64,000 nucleotides of DNA from Mallotus nudiflorus (lineage: Eukaryota; Streptophyta; Magnoliopsida; Malpighiales; Euphorbiaceae): positions 286,001-350,000 of the forward strand of contig CANTUR010000283.1 of the NCBI GenBank assembly GCA_947683625.1. The letters run 5' to 3'. This document shows positions 23,051 to 36,667 of this stretch, in pieces; positions within the stretch are counted from its first letter, which is position 1; each line of letters begins with the position of its first letter. Under the pieces are notes generated by a model that saw only the letters and a list, made by a program, of their open reading frames with translations, searched no databases and was not told where the DNA came from. A program made the position numbers and the translations under genes.

Positions 23051-24002
23051 TGGAATTTAATATTTAAAATTTACACTACTTAAGTAAAAATACCAATTAA
23101 TTTATAAAAATTGTCTAAACCCCTTAAATATTAATAAAACTAATTAAAATATATATTTAACTATGTTTAGCATAAAATTACATTTTTACCCCTAAAATAC
23201 ATAAATTACATAATGTGCTATTAATAGTAAAAAAATAATTCCTTAAAATTATTAAATCATGCCAAAAATTTATTTTCTCAAAATAAATCTTCCTAATATA
23301 ATTAAAACATTTAATCAACCAACAAATTCTAAAACCTAAAATAAAATTAATATACTAAGAACAATTAACTATAATTACTTTAATTATATTAACTGAACCA
23401 AATAAAACCCAATAAATCAACTAAAAAAATTAAATAAAAACTATGCAAAATTCTGTAAATTAAGGAAAATTAGGAAAAATACTTAAAATTTAAATTGAAG
23501 CAATTTATTGGCATAATCCAACATATAGTAAAAAAAAACCTAAAATCAACATTCAAATCGAGCAACAACTAGAAAACAACCTGACAACAACCTAAAAATA
23601 ATAGTGAACAACTCACCTTCAACCTCTAATTCCGGCACCGGAGGTGAGTCGCATCGGCGGCTCTTGGCTTGGACGGATACCTAAGACGATGAGGGAAGTT
23701 GGGGAAGCTTGGGTGGCACTGGATCAAGCTCCAACAATGAGGAGGAAGCTTGGCCGAAGGTGGAAGAGAAGAAACAGTGACAGCAGCACCACCTGAAGCT
23801 CTTCCTCACGGTGGCAATGGCGATTCTGGTGGTGGCAGGGCGAACGACACAGTGAAGAAGAAGGGAGAGATGGTGAGGGATGATGAAGGAGAAGGTGCAG
23901 GGCATTGTGAAGCTTTTGTTTCGTTTTTTTTTCTCTGTTTGCTTTTGTTTTTTTTCTTTTGTTTTGCTTTTGATTCGGTTTTGGTCCCTCTTTCACATGT
24001 AC

Positions 24003-24110
<108 letters not shown>

Positions 24111-24360
24111 GTGCATGTACATGGAAACACATATATAGCCATAAAATTTAATATAATTTAAAATAGCAATAATAAAAATAATAATAATGATAATAATAGA
24201 CAATGAAATTCTAGACATTAAGTAAGTAATACTCACATATATTAATAACCCTAAAATTAATATTAACATAAATATAATATAATGCAAAAGTAACTATTAA
24301 TAACACTATTTAAAAAAAAAATCCCTTTACTTAAATAAATATATAGGGTATTACATTTCC

Positions 24361-24911
24361 GAACTCAAAATTTTAATCTAGAGGATGATTTTTGTTACAT
24401 TCAAGATTATCTCTCATTTTCCAAGCGATCGAGTGGCAACTATTTACACGAGACTTATTTGAGTTTCTGAAAGGATTCTTGCTTCATCTTTAAAGACGTA
24501 TTTAATTCTCTTTCCGGTGTTATTGTCGCATCTCACTCTAATCTCCAAATGCCTCTGGTTGACTCACAATGGCGATTCCACTAAAGATTTAAAATATGTA
24601 ATAATTTTGAAGTGGGCTACTTTTTATGGTATTACTATCTTTAAGTTATTATAAAAGTGCTCAAGTTATAATTGATTAATTTACAAAGTGGTTAACTATA
24701 TCATAAGAAAATACATCCTCAAACTTTACAAATAAAATTCTAGTTTAAGTTAGATTAGAAAGTTATAAGTTAGTTGATTAAAAAAACTATAAGAGTAAAT
24801 TATAAATTTAAAAAAAAAATTAAAATTCAAATTTTCAAAACTCTAAATTAAATTAGTAATAAATAGATATTTTTATTTTTTAAAATAGTTTTTTTACTAA
24901 TTCTTTTGGAA
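24361..24911. other. Spacer between the solo LTR and element A
   Basis: 551 bases of older host sequence split by the two insertions. The first 230 bases (to about 24590) are less A+T-rich, with coding-like texture but no long open frame. I do not recognise it. Confidence 0.5.
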
Positions 24912-24916
24912 ATTCA

Positions 24917-25096
24917 TGTAATGACCGATATATTTTTAATTAATATAAATATATTTTGGGAACTTTATTATTTAAAATACTAAAGTTATTAATATACTGT
25001 TGCCATTATATTTTTTATATATAGCATTCTTATTATTATTTCTATCGTTATTAATATTATTATTTTAACTAGGGTTATTTTTATTATTGTTATAGT

Positions 25097-25148
<52 letters not shown>

Positions 25149-25222
25149 GCATTCTTATTATTATTTCTATCGTTATTAATATTATTATTTTAACTAGGGT
25201 TATTTTTATTATTGTTATATGT

Positions 25223-25311
<89 letters not shown>

Positions 25312-27907
25312 TTTAAAGCCCTTAAGACCCGGTTAACCCCTACTCTCCTTACCCTTTTTCTTTCATTTCTTTCCCATGCCATTCCCTTTCTTTTTTTTTC
25401 TTCTGTTGTCCCATTTGTTTCCCTCTTTCTCACACTGCTTTCTTCCTTTTCTAGCAACACCACCGCATGTTTCTTCTTCCTTTTTACTGTTTCAACAACA
25501 ACAATGACAACAACAGCAACAACAATAGCAGCAGTAGCTACAGCAGAAGACTGGCAGCAACAGTAGCAGCACCGAAGATCAATAGCAGCAGCAGCTCTGG
25601 TCCAAGCAGCATCCCTCCCTTGTCTTAGAATTCTGTATTAGGTGAGTTCTAGGTTAGTTTAGTTGAGTTTGTTAGGTTGATTATGTGTTATTTCTTTGTT
25701 GCTTGTTAGTTGTTTGTTAGTTATTGTGTTTATTTTAATTTTTAGTTAATTAATGTAATTTTTGCTCAATTTATCAGAATTTATTTTCAATAATTAGTTA
25801 ATTTTTGAGTTGATCTATATGTTCTTAGTTGATTTTAAATTATTTTAGTTAATTTTAATTATGGATATTTTTGAATATTTTAATAATATAAAATTGTAAT
25901 TTTTGTTAATTATGTTAATTAATTATTTTTGGTTGGAAATTTGAGTAATTAGTGTTAGTATATTAAGTTAGTAATTTTTGTGTTAATAAAATTATTTTTA
26001 GTAAATTTATATTATTTTTGAGGAATTTTTATGTTTATGTGAATATTGGAATTTTGGGGTAATTATGTAATTTTGTTGAAAATATAGTTAAATTATACTT
26101 TAAATAGTTTTAGAATTTTATAGATTATTAGAATAATTTTTATAAATTAATTACTATTTTTAACTAATTAATTCTAATTTTTGAAAATTATATTAAATTA
26201 TTTATTTTTTTGTGATTAAATGAGTTTTTAATTAATTTTATAATATATTTAAACTATCTAAATAATTAACTGTGAATTTGACTATTTTGTGATGAATAAT
26301 TGTAAAATTGGATTTTATTATCTAATTTGGAAAAATAATTAGTTTTAATGTTTTATTATTTAAATAAATTAAATGGTGGCATTTTGGGTATTTTATGGAT
26401 TTTTAATATTTATTATTAAATTATTTATTTTTGGTGGATTATGAACCTCGGCTAGGAATTTGAGTAGTTCAGGGTCTCAACTCGAGGTGTCGAGCTTGTG
26501 TGAATTTAGAATTATGTTTTCTCATAGGATTGACTCTACTTTTGAACAAGAATGTCCATTTTATAGAGGAGACACTGCCAAATTTTTGATAAATTTCTCG
26601 TAAAATGTGACATCGGGTCAATCCTAATTTTGAATTTTGAGTCAAGTCTTCCTTAGAAATTCTAGAAGTTAGGGTTTTTGTTTTCTGATTGTCATTTCAT
26701 TTTCTATCTTTTAGCCGCCCCTTCGGTCGCGTCTACCAATTGAGGTCAGACACGACGTATCAGAGGAGCGCCTTCATCTTGTAAGTTAATATTTGATTTG
26801 AATGTCGGGTCTTTCAATTTAAATCATAATAAATTTTGATGAATTATATATTTTGTGAGATTCTAGTCAATACTTTTAAAATATGATGCATGGTTTAAAT
26901 TATAGTCGGTTTACTTTATTTTCATTTATTGTAATTTTCCTTGTTTTATTTATCTTTATTTATTTTAAATAAACTACGGTAGAACGAGCTACCTGATGGG
27001 TTTCATTAGGACTGTGTGTGCACCGATAAAATATTTGATTATATTAATTATATTACTGGGGCCGAAGGTCTAGTGATGCTTTGCTCTCGGACACCGCCAG
27101 TAATAATTTGGATTTTGTTTATTAAATCACTAGGGCTGATGCTCTGGTGATGCTTTGCTCTCGGACACCGCCAGTGATATTGGAATAAGTGACGTGACTG
27201 CAGCTGTGCATCCTGGTGATGCTTTGCTCTCGGGATCCGGCAGTCTTGGATATAAGGGAGCTTAATGACTGTTAAAATTGAGAACTCATGTTCTACCTAA
27301 TTTTTATACTGAAATGTTTTAAAAAGCATTTAAATATTTATTTCTTTCCTTTTGAAAAATGGATTTCTTATATATATATATATATATCAAATTATTCAAA
27401 CAAAGTCATAAATATATTATATTTTTATAAAAACTTAATTTAAAGGAGATTTTCAAACCACATTCATTTCTTTTATTAGCTTACTCAGTGAGGTCTGATT
27501 CCCCTCAATTTTTTTTAAGGAGTTTGGGAGTCTTCTGTTAGGCCTACTTCTCTACACTGTGTAGCTTCTTCACCGGCTATCTTATGTAGGTCTATATATT
27601 TGTATTTGTATTAGTGTCCGTATACCACAGTAGAAAACTATATAACTGCTTATTTTAAATTTAGATATTATGTATTGAAATATTATTTGTACAACTGGTG
27701 ATATTATTTTATTCACCATTATGTTATGGTTTAATAAAATTGAGAAAAATCAGTTTGATAATGTGCATTATGATTAATTATTTTATTATAAGGTTTTTAA
27801 GTGAAATATTCTGCGTTTTTCTTTTAAGGCTTACTACGGGTTTCAGAAGCTTTATGCTTTCCCATTCCCTAGTTCCGGTTATGTGCCTCTAAGTTCGGAT
27901 AGTGATA
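24917..27907 (+). repeat. 5' LTR of element A
   Basis: Begins TGTAATGACC. It ends AGTGATA where the 3' LTR ends CGTGTCA, so the terminal CA has mutated to TA. It is about 200 bp longer than the 3' LTR because of a tandem duplication at about 25014-25230 and a longer TA microsatellite (25238-25306). It includes three subrepeats starting near 27075, 27149 and 27218. Confidence 0.9.
25014..25230 (+). repeat. Tandem duplication inside the 5' LTR of element A
   Basis: The block from TATATAGCATTCTTATTATT to TTTTTATTATTGTTATA occurs at about 25019-25096 and again at about 25144-25220, each followed by a (TG)n(TA)n tract. The 3' LTR has one copy (33059-33140). Slippage or unequal exchange between the TG/TA tracts is the likely cause. 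Confidence 0.9.
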
Positions 27908-27911
27908 AAAT

Positions 27912-27923
27912 TATTATTTGAGC
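27912..27923 (+). promoter_or_regulatory. Degenerate primer-binding site of element A
   Basis: TATTATTTGAGC lies 4 bases after the 5' LTR and matches the initiator-Met tRNA primer site TGGTATCAGAGC at 8 of 12 positions. The position is right; the sequence is decayed. Confidence 0.5.
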
Positions 27924-28088
27924 TTTGGCTCATTTTTCATGCTTTTGATTGTCGATGTCTGTCTTTTATTATATTACTGCAGTACTTAGGCTGTTATCTG
28001 TTACTTGTTATTTCTTATCCTTAGGATTCTATGTCTGTGTCTGTGTTCTTGTTTGGTTTTGAATTTGGGTCTTCTTGTCTTTTTCAAA

Positions 28089-29480
28089 ATGAGGCATGCT
28101 CGAAATACCCCTACTGTTGATGTAGAGCCTGATGATGGTGAACAGTCATTTCAGGATAAGATTCTCCCTCCTGCCCCTCGACTTAGAGGTAGGGTAGAGG
28201 TAGAGGTAGGGGTAGAGCCAGAGTAGCAACAACTCAGAGGTAGGATTAGCCTCAGGTAGAGCTTTAGATTCCAGTAGAGGAACATGCAACTTTTACAACT
28301 GGCATGGCATGTATTAATTAGGGCTTGGTAGCTCTTAATCAGGCAATGCCCATAGTGCAGTAGATGCTTTAACGACATAATAAGGGGATGTCAGATGTGG
28401 ATGTTGTATTGTTATACTCTAAAGTGGGGCGAGTTTATTTTGATGGTACTGGAGATGCATTGGATTTCATTAACACCATTGAGTCTAGGACTAGATCTGG
28501 GTATTCTGATTATTAGCGGATCATGATCGTTGAGTTATCCATCTCAGCTGTAGCTCAGGACTGGTTTATACAGTCCATTCAGCCCTTCATGACCACGATG
28601 ACATAGTTGGGTTTTAAGGAGCAATTTATGAGATTCTTTTATCCTTCATCTATGCAAGAGAACTATAAATGGTAGCTACTTAATATCGACAGGAGAGATC
28701 GATCAGTTGAGGACTACACTCAGGAGTTCTAAAGATTGATGAGACATACTAAGGATGTAAGGTAGGATGTTGCCAGAGTAGTTGAGCTGTATGTGACTGG
28801 ATTATGCCCAGCTTATATTGGTATTTGACTAGAGGGTCATAGTTTGGAGAGTGTTGTGGCGGAGGTGAGAGAGTTAGAGCGGAGGCATATCTGACATGGC
28901 ACCATACCTGACCCATACGATAGTGACACTGTCAGACTTGTTCAGAGGGTGCATTAGCCAGTGTTTCAGATAGGCAACATGAGTGCTCAGTCAGTAGGTC
29001 CTTCTTAGCATAGCAGATAGTTTAGAGCACATTGGACTGGTAAGCATCGCTTTACTCAGGATCGCAGGAGTAGTAGGGATGCTAGATTTGGTGGTAGTGC
29101 TAGCAGTAGCAGTGGATAGAGCTCTAGACATGGCATTTTTGGGTCTGGAGCTAGTGCGTGTGCCACATGTAGGCGAGTGCACCAGGGTCCTTGTCATTTG
29201 ATGCTAGGAGTGTGTTTCAAGTGTGGTCAGTTTGGACATTTTACAAGAGCTTGTCAGAACTATGGGGTTCCAGCCATCCTTGGCTTAGGGATCTTCACAT
29301 TTTATTGTCTAGCCCTTACAATAGGTGCCTTAGCAGTATCAGACACCCATGTACCCTCAGTAGTGGCCGATTCAGTTTGCGAGTCATCAGGGCCAAGGCA
29401 GATAACAGACTCAGCCGTTCACCTCATAACAGCCAAGACGTGGATAGGCTAGGGTCTTTACTGTAACTCCTCAAGATGCG
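28089..29480 (+). pseudogene. gag pseudogene of element A
   Basis: The frame opens with ATG at 28089 (MRHARNTPTVDVEP) and is broken by several stops. The capsid-type domain around 28430-28760 has the FDGTGDALDFINTIE signature of the retrotransposon gag domain. A CCHC zinc knuckle (CFKCGQFGHFTRAC, C-X2-C-X4-H-X4-C) lies at about 29216-29257 and is complete. Gag would form the particle that packages element RNA. Stops such as TAG after GATTAT (28516) sit where Gln is usual. Confidence 0.85.
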
Positions 29481-29495
29481 CAGGCATCCAATGCA

Positions 29496-32400
29496 GTGGT
29501 AGCAGGTATCATTCTAGTCTGTTGCTCTGAGGCTAGAGTCTTATTTGATCTAGGTGCTACGTATTTGTTTATATCTCCTTTATTTGCTTCCAAAGTGGCT
29601 TATCTTCCTTCCAAAATGAGTTTTCCTTTGTCCGTTTTGACTCTACTTAGTGATGAGTTAGAGATGGACATCTTCTATCCATCTTGTCCTATGTTGGTTG
29701 AAAGGAGAGAGTTGTTGGCAAACTTGGTTCTTCTAGATGTGATTGAGTTTGATGTGATTTTAGGAATGGATTGGTTGTCTCAGTATTATGTTTTTATGGT
29801 CTGTAGAGCAAAAGAAGTAATTTTCAGAATTCCAGGTGAAGAGGAATTCAGATTCAGAGGTAGTGAGGGTTCCGTGACTCATAATCTTATTTCTGTTATT
29901 ACAACTAGAAAGATGCTTAGTAGAGGGTGTCAAGGCTATCTAACTATAGTTAGAGATGTTTAAGTAGAAATAGGATCAGTAGAAAGGGTACTAGTGGTAC
30001 GTGAGTTTTCAGATATTTTTCCAAAGGAGTTACCTGGATTGCTACCGGATAGAGAGATAGAATTATGTATTAATGTTATGCATGGTACAGATCCCATCTC
30101 TATACCACCTTATAGGATGGCACCTGCAGAGCTAAAGGAGTTAAAAGAGTAATTATAAGAATTGTTGGATAAAGGGTTTACTCGGCCCAGTACATCTCCT
30201 TGGGGTGCTCTGGTTCTTTTTGTGAAGAAGAAGGATGATAGTCTTTGACTCTATATTGACTATAGACAATTAAACAAGCTTACCATCAAGAACAAATATC
30301 CACTCCCCAGGATTGATGATTTATTTGATCAGTTGTAAGGAGCTCAATATTTCTTTAAGATCGACTTAAGATCTGGGTATCATCAGTTGAGGATTAGAAG
30401 TGAGGATGTACCCAAGTCAGCATTTTAGACTAGATATGGCCATTATGAGTTCCTAGTGATGTCTTTTGGGTTGACTAATGCACCAATAGCCTTTATGGAC
30501 TTGATGAACAGGGTGTTTAGGCCATTCTTGGACCAATTTATGATTGTGTTTATTGAGGAGATTTTGGTCTATTCTAAGAATAAGGCGGAGCATGTGATGC
30601 ATTTAAGATTGGTGATGTAGACTTTAAGAGAGCACCAGTTGTATGCTAAGTTTTCAAAATGTGAATTCTGGTTAGATCAAGTGGCATTCTTAGGCCATAT
30701 GGTCTTTAGAGATGGCATTTATGTGGATCCCAGGAAGATAGAGGCGATCACCGAGTGGCCAAGACCCATAACGGTTACTGAAGTAAGAAGTTTTTTGGGT
30801 TTAATGAGCTATTATAGGAAATTTTTTGAAGTATTTCTCCAAGATTGCCGCACCTTTGACCAGACTGACCTAGAAGAATATTAGATTCATGTGGACTGAT
30901 AAATGTGAGGAGCATTTCTAGTTGCTTAAGGATTTATTAACTTCGGCTCCAGTGCTGACTTTGCCTTCTGATGATGATGGATACATGGTGTATTATGATG
31001 CTTCCCATGTAGGATTGGGTTGTATGCTAATGCAAAATGGCAAAGTGGTTGTTTATGCTTCAAGGCAGTTGAAGAAGCATGAATTGAATTATCCCACTCA
31101 CGATCTAGAGATGGCAGCAATTGTATTCACATTGAAGATTTGGAGGCATTACCTATATGGTGTTACTTGTGAAATATACATAGACCACAAGAGCTTGAAG
31201 TATATCTTTGAGCAGAGGGATTTGAACCTAAGGTAAAGAAGATGGATGAAACTTTTGAAGGACTATGATTGTTCGATTCTTTACTACCCAGGTAAGGAGA
31301 ATGTAGTAATTAATGCATTGAGCAGAAAATCAGTAGGCAGTCTTGCCTATATAAGTAATAAGAGGAGACTGATTATTCAGGAGTTGTATGAGCTGATTGA
31401 TCAGGGTTTACAGTGAAAAGCGACTAAAAAATGCCTTTTAGCTTAGTTCAGAGTACGATTAGTGTATTTGGACAAAGTTAAGGCAGCTCAAAGAAGGGAC
31501 CCACAGTTATAGAGAATCATGTTTAAGGTACAACAAGGTCAATCTAGAGAGTTTATGATTGATAGTGAGGGTGTTCTACGCTTGGGTACTCGGTTGTGTG
31601 TGCCAGATGTTGATGATCTAAGGAAAGAGATCTTGGAAGAGGCATATTTTTCTACTTACAGTATTCATCTAGGTTCCACCAAGATGTATCATAATTTAAA
31701 GGATACATACTGGTGGAATAGAATGAAGAAGGATGTTACAGAATTTGTATCCAGGTGTCTCACATGTTAATAGGTGAAACTAGAGCATCAGAGGCCCTCA
31801 GGATTGTTACAACGCATGCCTATCCTAGAGTGGAAGTGGGATATGATTGCCATGGATTTTATGACTGGTTTGCCTTGGACGACATGTGGATTTGATGCAA
31901 TTTGGGTGATCATTGACAGGTTAACTAAGTCAGCTCACTTTTTGCCAGTTAAAAAGACATACTCCACTGATAGATTAACACGGTTGTATGCCAGCAGAAT
32001 TGTTTGTCTTCATAAAGTTCCAGTGAGCATAATATATGATAGAGGAGCTACTTTTACATCAGTTTTCTAGTAAAAGTTGCATAAAGCCTTCAGTACAAGG
32101 TTAGACTTCAATACAACATTCCATCCTCAAACTGATGGTTAGTCTGAAGGAACCATTCAGATTTTAAAGGATATCCTCAGAATGTATGTGATGGATTTTG
32201 GAGGTCAATGGGATAACCACTTGCCACTGATTGAATTTGCATATGACAATAGTTATCATGCAAATATTAAAATGGCTCTGTAAGAAGCGCTGTATGGTAG
32301 GAAGTGTAGATCACCTTTATGTTGGGAAATTAGTGAGAGATACCTGACAGGTCTAGAGTTAGTGCAGATTACTTTTGAGAAAGTTCCTATCATTTAGTAG

Positions 32401-32890
32401 AGGTTGAGGAAAACTTTCAGCAAGCAGAAGAGTTATGTTGATCCTAGAAGGAAAGATGTTTCCTTTCTAGTTAGAGATATGGTGTTTTTTAAAGATATCT
32501 TTAATAAAAGGAGTTTTGAGGTTCGGTAAGAAGGGTAAGTTGGCTCCAAGATACATTGGACTTTTCGAGATACGATCATAAGTTGGAGAAGTGGCCTATA
32601 GACTTGTGTTACCACTTGAGTTATCTTGAATCCACCCAGTGTTCCATGTATCTATGTTAAGAATGTATGTTCCTAATCCTTCTCACGTACTTTAGCCTCA
32701 AGAAGTGGAGCTCAATGAAAATCTATCTTACGAGGAGTACCTAGTGGCAATTGTGGATCGCTAAGTTCGTCAGCTTCGCTCCAGGGAGATTCCGATGGTA
32801 AAAGTGCTTTGGAGTAACCACATAGCAGAAGATTGTACATGGGAGATAGAATTCTAGATGCAAGCAGCCTATCCCTATCTTTTTCATTAA
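29496..32890 (+). pseudogene. pol pseudogene of element A: protease, RT, RNase H, integrase, chromodomain-like tail
   Basis: Domain remnants in order: aspartic protease at 29496-29963, with LFDLGAT in place of the usual DSGAT; reverse transcriptase about 30010-30840, where the FxDD catalytic motif reads FIEE (30555-30560 encode the two Glu); RNase H about 30900-31240 (YDASHVGLGCML); integrase zinc-binding HHCC region about 31640-31770 (H in IHLG, H in YHNLK, CLTC); integrase core from about 31840 (MDFMTG); and a C-terminal chromodomain-like stretch about 32700-32890 (VLWSNHIAEDCTWE). At least ten in-frame stops occur, mostly TAG or TAA at Gln positions, for example 30337, 30425, 30616, 31233, 31769 and 32140. 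Not functional. Confidence 0.9.
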
Positions 32891-32940
32891 TAAACCTTGT
32901 ATTTCCTTGCTTTTCTTTGAATTCAAGGACAAATTCTTAT

Positions 32941-32953
32941 AAGGAGGGGAGAT
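32941..32953 (+). promoter_or_regulatory. Polypurine tract of element A
   Basis: AAGGAGGGGAGAT directly precedes the 3' LTR start TGTAATGACC at 32954. It is the expected primer for plus-strand DNA synthesis. Confidence 0.85.
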
Positions 32954-33152
32954 TGTAATGACCGATATATTTTTAATTAATATAAATATATTTTGGGAAC
33001 TCTATTATTTAAAATATTGAAGTTAGTAATATATTATTGTCATTATATATATTTTTTATATATAGCATTATTATTATTATTTCTTTTGTTATTAATATTA
33101 TTATTTTAACTAGGGTTATTTTTATTATTGTTATATGTTGGGTGTATATATA

Positions 33153-33184
<32 letters not shown>

Positions 33185-35746
33185 ATAGTTTAAAGCCCTT
33201 AAGACCTTGTCAACCCCTACTCTCCCTACCCTTTTTCTTTCATTTCTTTCCCATGCCATTCCCTTTCTTTTTTTCTTCTGCTGTCCCATTTCTTTCCCTC
33301 TTTCCCACGTTGCTTTCTTCCTTTTCTAGCAACACCACCGCCTGTTTCTTCTTCCTTCTTGCTGTTTCAATAGCAGCAACAATAATATCAACAGAAGACT
33401 GGCAACAATAGCAACAGCACCAAAGATCAACATCAGTAACAACTCTAGTCCAAGCAGCAGCCCTCCCCTATCCTAGAATTCTACATTAGGTGAGTTCTAG
33501 GTTAGTTTAGTTGAGTTTGTTAGGTTAATTTTGTGTTGTTTCTTTGTTGTTTGTTAGTTATTGTGTTTATTTTAATTTTTAGTTAATTAATGTAATTTTT
33601 ACTTAATATATCAGAATTTATTTTTAATAATTGGTTAATTTTTAAGTTGATCTATATGTACTTAGTTGATTTTAAATTATTTTATTTAATTTTAATTATG
33701 GGTATTTTTTAATATTTTAATAATATAAATTGTAATTTTTGTTTATTAATTATTTTTGGTTGTAAATTTGAGTAATTAGTGTTAGTATATTAAGTTAGTA
33801 ATTTTTGTGTTAATAAAATTATTTTTAGTAAATTTATATTATTTTTGAAGAATTATTATGTTTATGTGAATATTGGAATTTTGGGGTAATTATGTAATTT
33901 TGTTGAAAACATAGTTAAATTATACTTTAAATGGTTTTAGAATTTTATAGAGTATTAGAATAATTTTTATAAATTAATTACTATTTTTAACTAATTAATT
34001 CTAATTTTTGAAAATTATATTCAAATATTAAATTATTTATTATTTTGTGATTAAATGGTTTTTTAAAAAATTTTATAATATATTTAAACTATCTAAATAA
34101 TTAAATGTGAATTTGACTATTTTGTGATGAATAATTGTAAAATTGGATTTTATTATCTAATTTGGAAAAATAATTAGTTTTAATGTTTTATTATTTAAAT
34201 AAATTAAATGGTGGCATTTTGGGTATTTTATGGATTTTTAATGATTTAAATATTTATTATTAAATTATTTATTTTTGGTGGATTATGAACCTTGGTTGGG
34301 AATTTGAGTAGTTTGGAGTCCCAACCTGAGGTGTTGAGCTTGTGTGAATTTAGAATTGTGTTTGCTTGCAGAATTGACTCTACTTCGGTAGAGGGATGTT
34401 CGTTTTACAGAGGAGACTGCCGAATTTTTGGTAGATTTCTCGTAAAATGTGACATCGGGTCAATCCAAATTTTTAAATTTTGAGTTGAGTCTTCCTTAGA
34501 AATTCTAAAATTTAGGGTTTCTATTTTTTGATTGTCGTTTCATTTTCTATCTTTTAGCCACCCCTCCGATTGCGTCTACCAATTGAGGTCGGACACGACG
34601 TATTAGAGGAGCACCTTCATCTTGTAAGTTAATATTTGTTTTGGGTGTTGGGTCTTTTAATTTAAATCATAATAAATTTTAATGAATTATACATTTTATG
34701 AGATTCTAGTCGGTACTTTTAAAATATGATGCATGATTTAAATTATAGTCAGTTTACTTTATTTTTATTTATTGTAATTTTTCTTGTTTTATTTATCTTT
34801 ATTTATTTTAAATAAACTACGGTAGAATGGGCTACATGATGGGTTTCATCAGGACCGTATACACACTGGTAAAATATTTGATCATATTAATTCTATTACT
34901 GGGGCCGAAGGTTTGGTGATGCTTTGCTCTCGGATGTCGCCAGTAATAATTTGGATTTTATTTATTAAATCACTGTAGCCGATGGTTTGGTGATGCTTTG
35001 CACTCGGACACCGCTAGTGATATTGGAATAAGTGACTGACTACGACTATGCATCTTGGTGATGCTTTGCTCTTAGGATCCGGCAGTCTTGGATAGAAGGG
35101 AGCTTAATGACTGTTAAAATTGAGAATTCGGGTTTTACCTAATTTTTATACTGAAATGTTTTAAAAAATATTTAAATATTTATTTCTTTCCTTTTGAAAA
35201 ATGGATTTCTTATATGTATATCAAATTATTTGAATAAAGTTATAAATACATTATATTTTTATAAAAACTTAATTTAAAGGAGATTTTCAAACTGCATTCA
35301 TTTCTTTTATTAGCTTACTCAGTGAGGTCTGACTCCCTTCAATTTATTTTTTTTAGGAGTTTGGAAGTCTTCTATTAGGCCTACTTCTCTACACCGTATA
35401 GCTTCTTCACCGGCTATCTTATGTAGGTCTATATAGTTGTATTTGTATTAGTGTCCGTGTACTGTAGTAGAGAATTGTATAACTGCATATTTTAAATTTG
35501 GATATTATGTATTGAGATATTATTTGTAGAATTGGTGATGTTTATTTTATGCACCATGATGTCATGGTTTAATTAAATTGAGAAAAATCAGTTTGATAAT
35601 GTGCATTATGATTTAATTATTTTATTGTAAGGTTTTTAAGTGAAATAGTCCGCGTTTTTCTTTTAAGGTTTACTATGGATTTCGGTAGTTTTATGCTTTC
35701 TCATTCCCTAGTGCTGGTCACGTGCCCTTGGGTTTGGGTCGTGTCA
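32954..35746 (+). repeat. 3' LTR of element A
   Basis: 2,793 bp, TGTAATGACC...GGTCGTGTCA, followed by ATTCA. It keeps one copy of the block that is tandemly duplicated in the 5' LTR, a short (TA)n at 33168-33184, a G+C-rich leader (33190-33490) and a C(TTCG)G hairpin at 34378-34393 that has decayed in the 5' LTR. Confidence 0.92.
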
Positions 35747-35751
35747 ATTCA

Positions 35752-36045
35752 AATATACCAAATAATAATATTTTTAAATAAAACATTAATAGAAATTAAT
35801 AAAATTGTTTTAACATTTTAGAAGATATTAAAAATTTAATAAAAAATATTCTTCTTCATGAAATTCTAAAAAATAATAGTTGTTTTTAAAATAATTTTTT
35901 TTTTAAATAATATTTTTATCTAAAAATATATGTTCATGTTATGCTAATTTTTCTAATTTATTTAATATATTTTTTAATTTTTTATTTTTAATATGAATTT
36001 GGACATTTATTTATATGTATATTCAAATTTTTTAAGTTCTTTCTG

Positions 36046-36126
<81 letters not shown>

Positions 36127-36361
36127 CAAGCTATTTCTTTAAAATAATAAAAGATTAAATTGATTGACTATTTATTTTTACTAATGTTGATAATTCTTTT
36201 ATTAGGTGCATTGATTATTTATTTTTTAATTACTTTTATTAGTTATAGAATACTTTTACTAAACTTTTTATTTTTTATTTTTTTTAATTTTTACTAGCAT
36301 GTGTTGTGGGTATACAACTTTTCTTTTTTTAGTATTGCTATTATTAAATCGTGTGAAAATG
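35752..36361. other. A+T-rich spacer between element A and the LINE 3' end
   Basis: No gene. It includes a (TA)n microsatellite at 36049-36125 and homopolymer-rich sequence. Confidence 0.7.
36049..36125. repeat. (TA)n microsatellite
   Basis: About 38 TA dinucleotides in intergenic DNA, outside any recognised LTR. Confidence 0.95.
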
Positions 36362-36667
36362 TTTTTTTTTAGAGTAAGAACGTCATTAACAAGATAACAA
36401 GATAGATACATAAGGATTCTGAACCTTAGAAGGAAGCTGCAAGTGCCACAAACCTTGAAGGGTTTTAACAGAAAAGGTGTGTGAAGCTAAGCCATGAGCC
36501 ACACAATTATTATTCCTAGATGTGTACAAAAAATGAAAGGAATCAAACCTAAAACTAAGATCCCTAATATCTTTAACCAATAAACCAAGCTCATAACAGT
36601 CAATTAATAGAGAGTTGAGCTTCTGAATAAGAACTAAACAGTCAGACTCAATATGGACCTTCTTGAG
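36362..36667 (-). mobile_element. 3' part of a plant LINE (RNase H end and poly(A)), separated by element B
   Basis: On the minus strand this encodes the second half of a plant RNase H-fold domain: VHIESDCLVLIQKLNS at the junction, then DIRDL and NNNCVAHGLA, followed by a 3' tail ending in nine A (36370 down to 36362). Its first codons continue the frame that stops at 48706 on the other side of element B when one TTGAG target copy is removed. It is therefore the 3' end of the LINE at 48701-54250. Confidence 0.88.

Larger units (their letters stand above)
24917..35746 (+). mobile_element. Element A: complete, inactive Ty3/gypsy chromovirus, 10.8 kb
   Basis: The order is 5' LTR (24917-27907), primer-binding site, gag, protease, reverse transcriptase, RNase H, integrase with a chromodomain-like C-terminus, polypurine tract and 3' LTR (32954-35746). 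The target duplication ATTCA is exact on both sides (24912-24916 and 35747-35751). Integrase after RT/RNase H places it in Ty3/gypsy. The C-terminal VLWSNH...CTWE motif and LTRs near 3 kb suggest the Tekay/Del lineage (family knowledge; lineage is an inference). The LTR starts differ at about 7 of the first 110 bases by eye, so the insertion is not recent. All frames are interrupted. Confidence 0.93.

Noticed and set aside
25014..25230. Regular short units suggesting a CRISPR-like array
   Set aside because: Only two copies, separated by TG/TA microsatellite, inside an LTR of a plant retrotransposon; it is a tandem duplication.
28005..28226. 73-codon frame covering the gag start of element A as a separate gene
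   Set aside because: It is the upstream leader plus the first codons of gag, ending at a stop inside gag; treated as part of the gag pseudogene.
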